Program-made: the position numbers and the translations under genes
Notes under the pieces: generated by a model
Database searches by the model: none
What the model was told of the DNA's origin: nothing
The model's input: the letters and a program-made list of their open reading frames with translations, nothing else
NCBI GenBank assembly: GCA_964475415.1
Contig: CAYYWZ010000083.1
Span: forward strand, 1 to 15,836
Direction of reading: 5' to 3'
Length of the DNA: 15,836 nt
From: CALCMJ01 sp964475415
Lineage (GTDB): Bacteria; Bacteroidota; Bacteroidia; Chitinophagales; Saprospiraceae
Shown here: in pieces, positions 8,760 through 14,680 of the stretch
Position numbering within the stretch: position 1 is the first letter of the stretch
How the letters are laid out: every line of letters begins with the position of its first letter

Positions 8760-9110
8760 ATGAAAAAGTTTAGTGCAACTGAAGAACAGATCATGCAGAT
8801 CTTATGGAAAATACAAAAGGGATTCCCTAAAGAGATATTAAGATATATGGAAAGTCCTCTACCATATAACACTATTCTGAGTACGATCCGCAAACTAGAA
8901 AAAGAAGGTTATTTGGGCTTTACTAAATTTGGAAAATCACATCAATACTTTCCTATTATCTCCAAGAAAGATTACAGTAAGTCTCTATTTAAAAATTTCT
9001 TCCGAAATTATTTAGGTGGTTCCAAAGAACAACTACTATCATTTTTTATGGAAGAAGAAAATGTAGATACGAAGGAGATTCAACAACTTATCAAAAAGCT
9101 AAAAAAATAA
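8760..9110 (+). CDS. BlaI/MecI/CopY-family transcriptional repressor
   Basis: A 116-residue DNA-binding protein of the BlaI/MecI (penicillinase repressor) family, slightly shorter than the usual 120-130. The N-terminal winged helix is recognisable: SATEEQIMQILWKIQKG (helix 1), then PYNTILSTIRKLEKEGYL (recognition helix and wing start, about 39-56), then TKFGKSHQYFPIISKKDY (wing). The C-terminal part, with KNFFRNYLGGSKEQLLSFF and a lysine-rich end (IQQLIKKLKK), is the expected dimerisation helix pair. In known systems a dimer represses its operon and is cut or released when the partner BlaR1/MecR1-type protease is activated. The next gene encodes such a protease after a 2-nt gap, strongly supporting the family call. 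What this pair controls is not known; no beta-lactamase is present. Confidence 0.88.
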   Translation: MKKFSATEEQIMQILWKIQKGFPKEILRYMESPLPYNTILSTIRKLEKEGYLGFTKFGKSHQYFPIISKKDYSKSLFKNFFRNYLGGSKEQLLSFFMEEENVDTKEIQQLIKKLKK

Positions 9111-9112
9111 CT

Positions 9113-10672
9113 ATGGAAAATTTTTTGAATTACTTATTGGAAGTAAGTATAATTTTCTCTCTATTTTATGGTTTGTATTTACTGCTTATAGATGGAAAAT
9201 CTGCTTTTCAGATAAATAGAATATATCTCCTACTCATCTATCCATTATCTCTTGCAATTCCATTGATATCTATAGACGTATTTCCTATATACCTAGAGGC
9301 CATCACTAGCAATTCCAGCCCATCTACTACTATAACACCTGAGATAACTTCGCAAGTTATCACACCTACATGGACCTTTAATAATATATTAGGGCTAATC
9401 TACTTATTTGGCGTTTCTTTCACAGGCATATTCTTCGCAAGGAATCTAATACATATAGTGCAGCTTATTAGAAACTCAAAAAAGGAGAAATTACAAAGCT
9501 ATACGATAGTACTTTCTAAGCAGGTGAAAAGTCATTCTAGTTTTTTCAATTATATTTTTAACTCGCCCAGATTACCTCTAGACGAAAATATTCTAGAGCA
9601 CGAAACAGTACATATCAAACAGCTACATACCGCGGATATATTGATATCAGAATTTGTAAAAATATTACTTTGGTTTCATCCCCTATCTTGGTTTATGACT
9701 ACAAAAATAAAATTAAACCACGAATATATCTGTGATAGAATAGTAGCTAAAAAATCTGATGTTTATACTTATGCTTCTTTGCTATCACAATATGCAAGTA
9801 CAACACAAACTTCAACTCTAGTTAACTATTTCGCTTATCAACTAAAAAAGAGAATCATTATGCTATCTAAAAATCAAGAAAAAAAATCATCTCCTTTCTA
9901 CTATTTTGCATTACTACCTTTAATAGCCATAATATTTGGAAGCTTTACTTTTGACAATTATTATGTACCTGTCTCATCTAAAGTGCTAATACAAGATACA
10001 ATCAAACCTATCATAATCAAAGACACTATAATCTCTATAAATCCTGATACTTATGAAGAACAAATTACCATAATAGAGACACCTATAAAAGAAAAATTCG
10101 TTATAGATACAGTAACTACTTTTAATTCTGAAACTTATGAGGAAACCGTTCAGGTAATAAAAAATAAAGTTCAACTTGTAGAAGTCATAGACACAATTAT
10201 AACTTTTGACTATGACACTTACGAAGAAACTGTTCAAATAGTGAAAACAGATATGCCCTTAGAAGACTATATTTCAGAGAGGCAAAGACTAGAACAATAC
10301 AGAAATCCTAATACGGCTAAAAATACTAGTGACTGCATTCTTTTAGAATTAGGAAGTAAGATTATAACACTTTCCGAAACCAAACAAAACATATCTATTG
10401 AGAAGTCAATTTTAGTAAAACTATTAAAACAAGAAATTTCTATCGTTAGTATTAAAGATTGTAAAGAGGTAAAAAACTTTTCTTTCAGTATATCTCTTTT
10501 ATCTTCAGACTATACTGAGATAAATAGCAATATGCTTACTCAAAGAAAAAAACAAGTAGAAGGAATTGATTTCAATCAATTAAAAAATGGATCTTTAATA
10601 TATATTAGAAATATTCTAGTCAATGGGGAGACTTCAAAAAAATTAGGTCCTATTATTATAACTGTAATATAG
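9113..10672 (+). CDS. M56 (BlaR1/MecR1-like) membrane metallopeptidase with 28-residue repeats
   Basis: Predicted inner-membrane zinc protease partnering the upstream repressor. Hydrophobic segments lie at about residues 8-27, 38-55, 92-118 and 262-278. Between the third and fourth is the M56 catalytic region: HETVH (163-167), HIKQLH, LLWFHPLSW, then NHEYICD with Glu204 as likely third zinc ligand. After the last membrane segment the chain should be periplasmic. It opens with three tandem repeats of exactly 28 residues (304-331, 332-359, 360-387), each starting DT[IV] and containing TYEE followed by alternating hydrophobics. The final part (about 400-519) has two Cys (DCILLE, KDCKEV) and a pattern, LKNGSLIYIRNILVNG...LGPIIITVI, loosely like the beta domain at the GldM C-terminus. 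That resemblance is tentative. No penicillin-binding sensor domain is seen, unlike BlaR1. The stop is 1 nt before the next ATG, implying co-translation. Confidence 0.87.
   Translation: MENFLNYLLEVSIIFSLFYGLYLLLIDGKSAFQINRIYLLLIYPLSLAIPLISIDVFPIYLEAITSNSSPSTTITPEITSQVITPTWTFNNILGLIYLFGVSFTGIFFARNLIHIVQLIRNSKKEKLQSYTIVLSKQVKSHSSFFNYIFNSPRLPLDENILEHETVHIKQLHTADILISEFVKILLWFHPLSWFMTTKIKLNHEYICDRIVAKKSDVYTYASLLSQYASTTQTSTLVNYFAYQLKKRIIMLSKNQEKKSSPFYYFALLPLIAIIFGSFTFDNYYVPVSSKVLIQDTIKPIIIKDTIISINPDTYEEQITIIETPIKEKFVIDTVTTFNSETYEETVQVIKNKVQLVEVIDTIITFDYDTYEETVQIVKTDMPLEDYISERQRLEQYRNPNTAKNTSDCILLELGSKIITLSETKQNISIEKSILVKLLKQEISIVSIKDCKEVKNFSFSISLLSSDYTEINSNMLTQRKKQVEGIDFNQLKNGSLIYIRNILVNGETSKKLGPIIITVI
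10022..10273 (+). repeat. three tandem 84-bp (28-residue) coding repeats
   Basis: Inside the M56 gene, Asp codons starting each unit fall at 10022, 10106 and 10190, exactly 84 bases apart. The units share D-T-[IV], then [ST]-[FI]-[ND], then [DE]-T-Y-E-E, then alternating Val/Ile. Units two and three are the most alike (TYEETVQ in both). The DNA has diverged more than the protein, so the repeat is not a fresh duplication. Confidence 0.85.
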
Positions 10673-10673
10673 T

Positions 10674-11537
10674 ATGTATTCCAGAATCTTTAGTTTACTT
10701 GTATTACTTGCCAGTCATCAAATCTTATCTAGTCAGAGTGAATTAAATCTTCACAGCTCTTTAAAATTTGAAGAAATGTATGTGTCTATCTTAGAGATAA
10801 GAGACACACTTACAAGATACTCTCCTAATGTTGAAACACTAGATGTTTTACAAGAAGAAGAATGGGAAGTGATATACTTTCCAAATAGATCTATTGAGGA
10901 AGGTTTTCCTGGAATCTATTATGAGCGTTTTGCTATGATTATTCATAGTGAATTCACTGTAGACGAAGCTGGCGTGTACAAATTTACGCTGAGCTCTGAT
11001 GATGGCTCAGTCATATGGATAGATGATCAGGAAGTAGTAAACAATGATGGCATACATAAGATGACAACAAAAGAAAATACAATCTTCCTAGATAGCGGAG
11101 ATCATCATATGAAACTCTTTTACTTTCAGCTATGGCCTGACAAACTAGGGCTTATACTAGAGACTGCTTTTCTAGGAAAAAAAGAAGTTGTCGCCAGCTT
11201 ACCTGGTTCTTTAAATATACATTTCGACAGCAATGTATCTGAATTGAATGAAGAGCTCAAAAAGAACATAGATACTTGGATAAAAGCACTAGATAAGCAG
11301 TCAGCTATTCATTTAAAAATTATAGGACATACTGACAATATAGGATCTGAGACTAAGAATAAACAGTTAGGTATGCATAGAGCAAATGCAACAAGAAAAT
11401 ATATAGAAGAAAATTATGCAAACTTAAACCTTAGTTTTTCTACAGCCTCTAGAGGATATACACAACCTATAACTTCTAATGAGGATGGAAAAGGTAGATC
11501 ACAAAACAGAAGAGTAGAAATAGTTGCAAGCAAGTAG
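10674..11537 (+). CDS. secreted PA14-domain / OmpA-domain envelope protein
   Basis: A 287-residue exported protein, likely periplasmic or outer-membrane associated. A signal peptide (MYSRIFSLLVLLASHQILSSQ) is followed by a linker, then a PA14-type beta domain (about 60-172): GIYYERF, FTVDEAGVYKFTLSSDDGS with adjacent Asp109-Asp110, then VIWIDDQEVVNNDG. Adjacent acidic residues of this kind bind calcium and sugar in PA14 lectins. The C-terminal 100 residues are an OmpA-like peptidoglycan-binding domain: NIHFDSNVSEL, GHTDNIGS with Asp221, MHRANATRKYIEE with Arg236, and GRSQNRRVEIV. The Asp and Arg are 15 apart, as in OmpA proteins known to hold diaminopimelate. The start codon is 1 nt after the M56 stop, so it probably belongs to that operon. 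It converges on purU, with a hairpin between the two ends. The carbohydrate role is inference. Confidence 0.87.
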   Translation: MYSRIFSLLVLLASHQILSSQSELNLHSSLKFEEMYVSILEIRDTLTRYSPNVETLDVLQEEEWEVIYFPNRSIEEGFPGIYYERFAMIIHSEFTVDEAGVYKFTLSSDDGSVIWIDDQEVVNNDGIHKMTTKENTIFLDSGDHHMKLFYFQLWPDKLGLILETAFLGKKEVVASLPGSLNIHFDSNVSELNEELKKNIDTWIKALDKQSAIHLKIIGHTDNIGSETKNKQLGMHRANATRKYIEENYANLNLSFSTASRGYTQPITSNEDGKGRSQNRRVEIVASK

Positions 11538-11544
11538 CTTGCAA
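11524..11544. terminator. possible bidirectional terminator hairpin between convergent genes
   Basis: TTGCAAG (11524-11530) and CTTGCAA (11538-11544) form perfect 7-bp arms around a seven-base loop that contains the TAG stop of the PA14-OmpA gene. The right arm ends just before the purU stop codon (11545-11547). Only short, broken T runs follow (TTATT on plus, CTATTTCT on minus), so termination strength is doubtful although the position is ideal. Confidence 0.5.
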
Positions 11545-12414
11545 TTATTCGAATACTACAGTCTTATTTTTGTACGTAATGATTTTATGATTAAGATGTG
11601 CCCATATAGCATTAGCGAGGACAATCTTTTCTATGTTCTTACCTTTTCTTTTCAGATCAGTATAAGAGTTGCGATGAGATATAGGAATTACATCTTGTGA
11701 TATTATAGGACCACCATCTAATTCTGTAGTTACATAATGTCCAGTAGCTCCCATAAATTTCACCCCTCTCTGGAAGGCTGCTTTATAAGGATTAGCTCCC
11801 GGAAAAGCAGGCAGAGATGAATGATGAATATTTATAATTTTATTCGGAAACTGATCGACAAAATTTCCACTTAGAATTTGCATATATCTGGCCAGTACGA
11901 TAAAATCTATATCGCTCTTTCTCAGAATCTCAATAGTTTTCTGCTCTTGTTCTTTTTTATTAGTCTTGGTTATCGGAATATGGTGATAAGGAATATTATG
12001 TCTTTCTGCTACAGGTCTAAAATCTTCATGATTACTGATGATAACAGGTATGTCTATCTTCCATTCTTTCGATTCATAACGAGAAAGTATATCATGAAAA
12101 CAGTGGGAATACTTAGATACAAAAAGTGCCATCTTAGGAATTGACTTTTCTATATGTAATTCCCAATATATATCACCAAATTTCTTTACGATTAGAGTCT
12201 CGAAATAATCAGATATCTTCTCTCTATCAATATCAAAGCCATCTAAGCTCCACTCAACACGCATGAAAAAATGATCCTCATCATGATCCACATGCTGGTC
12301 TAACTGGATCAATTCTCCATTATTGTCGAGAATAAATCCAGTTACCGCATGTACTATGCCTCGCTTCTCTTGGCAATGCATCATAAGGATTGCAGTATCC
12401 TTTTTTGTTTTCAT
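11545..12414 (-). CDS. purU: formyltetrahydrofolate deformylase
   Basis: Cytosolic enzyme hydrolysing 10-formyltetrahydrofolate to tetrahydrofolate and formate. It balances the one-carbon pool and can supply formate for formate-dependent purine synthesis. The 289-residue length is normal. An N-terminal ACT regulatory domain (about 1-85; CQEKRGIVHAVTGFILDNNG) precedes the formyltransferase-fold domain. That domain shows ALFVSKYSHCFHDIL, IPVIISNHEDFRPVAERHNIP and INIHHSSLPAFPGANPY with Asn195 and His197. GATGHYVTTELDGGPIISQ with Asp233 follows. These three match the Asn-His-Asp catalytic set of glycinamide ribonucleotide formyltransferase (PurN), spaced identically. The usual HHSFLP is HHSSLP here. 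The ATG directly abuts the TAA of the upstream aldehyde dehydrogenase gene, so translation is almost surely coupled and both share the promoter near 13960. Confidence 0.93.
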   Translation of the reverse strand: MKTKKDTAILMMHCQEKRGIVHAVTGFILDNNGELIQLDQHVDHDEDHFFMRVEWSLDGFDIDREKISDYFETLIVKKFGDIYWELHIEKSIPKMALFVSKYSHCFHDILSRYESKEWKIDIPVIISNHEDFRPVAERHNIPYHHIPITKTNKKEQEQKTIEILRKSDIDFIVLARYMQILSGNFVDQFPNKIINIHHSSLPAFPGANPYKAAFQRGVKFMGATGHYVTTELDGGPIISQDVIPISHRNSYTDLKRKGKNIEKIVLANAIWAHLNHKIITYKNKTVVFE

Positions 12415-13944
12415 TTACAAATCAAATTTTATGCCCTGAGCTAATGGCACTTCCTTACTATAGTTTATAGTATTTGTTTGCCTTCTCATATAAGCCTTCC
12501 AAGAATCAGAGCCAGACTCTCTTCCACCTCCAGTATCTTTCTCTCCACCAAATGCACCACCTATTTCAGCACCACTTGTTCCTATATTTACATTAGCGAT
12601 TCCACAATCAGATCCCGCAGCTGATAGAAACATTTCAGCTTCTCTCATATTGGTTGTCATTATCGCTGAAGATAATCCCTGAGGAACTTCATTCTGAATG
12701 GCTATAGCATTTTCTAGCTCACCAGTGTATTTTATAAGATACAAAATAGGAGCAAAAGTTTCGTGATGTACAATTTCTAACCCATGTTCTATTTCTGCAA
12801 CACAAGGCTTAACAAAACATCCGCTTTCATATCCTCTACCTTTTAAGACACCTCCACTAACAAGGAACTTACCTTTCTGTTTTTTTACTTCTTTGATGGT
12901 ATCTAGATAAGCTGATACAGAATCCTTATCGATTAGTGGTCCAACATGCATTTTCGGATCTAAAGGGTTACCTATCTTCAGTTGCTTATATGCTTTTTTC
13001 AAAATAGATTTAACCTTATCATATTTTGCCTCATGTACTATCAATCTCCTAGTACTTGTACATCTCTGCCCACAGGTTCCAACAGCACCAAATACTGCGC
13101 CAGTCAATACAAGATTAAGATCTGCATCTGGAGTAACAATAATAGCATTATTTCCTCCAAGTTCTAGTAAACTTCTACCCAGTCTCTCCGCTACAGTTGC
13201 ACCTACTATCCTACCCATTCTTGTACTACCTGTAGCAGACACAAGAGGTATCCTCTTATCTGTAGTCATATATTCTCCCACCTTGTAATTCCCATTTATA
13301 ATAGAGCTTACGCCTTCAGGAATCTTATTTGCTTTGAGTACGTCTTGCAAGATATTTTGACATGCAATACTACAGAGCGGTGTTTTCTCACTCCCCTTCC
13401 ATACGACAACATCTCCACATACCATGGCAATCATAGCATTCCATGACCATACCGCAACTGGAAAGTTAAAAGCTGATATAATGCCTACAATACCTAAAGG
13501 ATGCCATTGTTCATACATTCTATGAAATGGACGCTCACTATGCATAGTAAGTCCATAGAGTTGTCTAGACAAGCCTACCGCAAAATCACAGATATCTATC
13601 ATCTCCTGAACTTCTCCAAATCCCTCTTGGAGAGATTTACCCATTTCGTATGATACTAATCTTCCTAGCGAATCTTTGTTTTTTCTTAGTGCCTCACCAT
13701 ATTGGCGAACAATCTCTCCTCTCAGAGGAGCTGGCATCAATCTCCATTCCGAATATGCTTTTTGTGCTGTAGCAATAACTTTATTGTAATCTTTCTCTGT
13801 TGTTACACTTACACTACCTATATATTTACCGTCCACTGGAGAATAAGAATCGATATACTCTTTGGATTTTAGGGACTTTAGCCCTGTCCAAGTACCATCA
13901 TTTTTTTTCTTAAGTCCTAGTTTCTTTAAAAAACTAACATTCAT
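12415..13944 (-). CDS. ALDH7 (antiquitin-type) aldehyde dehydrogenase
   Basis: NAD(P)-dependent aldehyde dehydrogenase of the ALDH7 group, best known for oxidising alpha-aminoadipic semialdehyde / piperideine-6-carboxylate in lysine breakdown. From the chosen start it has 509 residues, matching antiquitin. Diagnostic blocks are EVQEMIDICDFAVGLSRQLYG, SERPFHRMYEQWHPLG and the cofactor segment SAFNFPVAVWSWN. Next come LLELGGNN with general base Glu261, GTCGQRCTSTRRL with catalytic Cys295, and the family-typical C-terminal stretch NIGTSGAEIGGAFGGEK...GGGRESGSDSWKAYMRR. I start at 13944 (MNVSFLKKLG). An in-frame ATG 42 nt upstream (13986) would add 14 residues of AT-rich filler and would cover the likely promoter octamer at 13960-13967. 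TAAAAG, like the Bacteroidota TAAAA ribosome site, lies just before the chosen ATG. No other lysine-catabolic gene is in view, so the substrate is inferred from the family. Confidence 0.9.
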   Translation of the reverse strand: MNVSFLKKLGLKKKNDGTWTGLKSLKSKEYIDSYSPVDGKYIGSVSVTTEKDYNKVIATAQKAYSEWRLMPAPLRGEIVRQYGEALRKNKDSLGRLVSYEMGKSLQEGFGEVQEMIDICDFAVGLSRQLYGLTMHSERPFHRMYEQWHPLGIVGIISAFNFPVAVWSWNAMIAMVCGDVVVWKGSEKTPLCSIACQNILQDVLKANKIPEGVSSIINGNYKVGEYMTTDKRIPLVSATGSTRMGRIVGATVAERLGRSLLELGGNNAIIVTPDADLNLVLTGAVFGAVGTCGQRCTSTRRLIVHEAKYDKVKSILKKAYKQLKIGNPLDPKMHVGPLIDKDSVSAYLDTIKEVKKQKGKFLVSGGVLKGRGYESGCFVKPCVAEIEHGLEIVHHETFAPILYLIKYTGELENAIAIQNEVPQGLSSAIMTTNMREAEMFLSAAGSDCGIANVNIGTSGAEIGGAFGGEKDTGGGRESGSDSWKAYMRRQTNTINYSKEVPLAQGIKFDL

Positions 13945-13959
13945 AACTTTTATTTTGCA

Positions 13960-13986
13960 CAAAAATATAAAGCTTATAGAAAACAA
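13960..13986 (-). promoter_or_regulatory. candidate promoter for the ALDH7-purU operon
   Basis: On the minus strand TATTTTTG (plus 13960-13967) matches TAnnTTTG, preceded 16 bases upstream by TTG (plus 13984-13986), one base short of the usual spacing. Transcription would begin around 13953, leaving a leader of about 10 nt to the ATG at 13944. It supports that start over the upstream ATG. Confidence 0.5.
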
Positions 13987-14345
13987 GAAGCATTCTAAGC
14001 ATTAATCCTTAAAATGAATTATAAATACAACCCTATGTTTTATTTTGAAAAGTAAAATCCAACATAAAAGTGTACATTATAAACGTTATTATGCAAATAA
14101 ATATACTATTGTAAAGTACTACAAAACTTATCCAGAATAAATAACAAATCCTCTACATGATAGGCTATACTTCTCTACTTAATTTGGTTGAAAAAAGAAA
14201 AATAAAGTGGAAGACAAAATAATTTTGTAAGATAGCCGACACCTATTTTTTCTAAATTACATATTTATATATGCATAATCACTTGTTTATCAACTTATTA
14301 AAAAATTAACATAAAATATCTTATACTTTAGGTGTGACAACAATG

Positions 14346-14364
14346 CCAATAAGTGTCTTATTGG
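14346..14364. repeat. perfect 8-bp-arm hairpin upstream of the gene remnant
   Basis: CCAATAAG (14346-14353) and CTTATTGG (14357-14364) pair perfectly around TGT, extendable by one G-T pair. The structure ends 37 nt before the ATG at 14402. There is no T run after it. It could be a leader hairpin or a protein-binding dyad. Confidence 0.6.
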
Positions 14365-14401
14365 TGGGTATATGATTTAATAATTTTCAAATGTTAAAAT
14401 A

Positions 14402-14566
14402 ATGAGAAATGTAACTCTGTTTACAATGACCTTGGCGTGTCTTTTTTTTAGTACAACTTTAATTTCACAAAAAACTTTTACATCAGTCCAGAGTGGGGAC
14501 TGGAACGATTACGTTACTTGGGGACCTCCTCTTGTGTACACTTCCAGCCTTATGCGGTTGATATAA
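14402..14566 (+). pseudogene. 5' remnant of a secreted surface protein gene
   Basis: A 54-codon open frame begins MRNVTLFTMTLACLFFSTT and has a good signal peptide ending near LISQ. It continues TFTSVQSGDWNDYVTWGPP. That segment is the opening of a common class of large Bacteroidota secreted proteins (SGxWxxxxTWG followed by a long beta-helix-like body). Here the frame changes character after VYTSS and stops at TAA 14564-14566. None of the three plus frames downstream continues the family pattern before the next gene at 14681. I read this as a deletion remnant rather than a complete small protein. The signal peptide and start look intact, so a short secreted peptide might still be made. Confidence 0.6.
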
Positions 14567-14592
14567 TCTGCTAGAAATACAGTAGATTTTAT
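14565..14592 (+). terminator. weak hairpin after the remnant
   Basis: AATCTGCT (14565-14572) can pair with AGTAGATT (14581-14588), including one G-T pair, around an eight-base loop; the end of the right arm and the following bases read TTTTAT. It overlaps the TAA stop of the remnant. The stem is AT-rich, so this is a weak terminator candidate. Confidence 0.35.
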
Positions 14593-14680
14593 AAATAGAA
14601 ATCTTCCTACTTCAGTATAATAACCTCCAGTTTTTTGAAATTCAAATAATAAATTAGTCAAGTAATAGTTAAAAAAAATA

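Larger units (their letters stand above)
13945..14401. other. AT-rich intergenic region between divergent genes
   Basis: These 457 nt separate the minus-strand dehydrogenase from the plus-strand surface-protein remnant. Apart from the dehydrogenase promoter-like site at the left end and the hairpin at 14346-14364, I see no gene, tRNA or clear repeat. Short open stretches (for example about 21 codons from 14157) have no ribosome site or recognisable product. The extreme AT content would fit a promoter-rich or formerly coding region. Confidence 0.5.

Noticed and set aside
11878..12144. 88-codon plus-strand open frame
   Set aside because: It is antisense to the conserved deformylase domain of purU and has no family resemblance.
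13945..13986. 14-codon N-terminal extension of the aldehyde dehydrogenase (ATG at 13986)
   Set aside because: The extension is AT-rich, unlike the family, and overlaps a good TAnnTTTG octamer; ATG 13944 has a TAAAA-like site just before it.
14071..14540. GTGTACA seen twice as possible mobile-element ends flanking the remnant
   Set aside because: Seven bases only, same orientation, no transposase or terminal inverted repeat between the copies; chance is enough.
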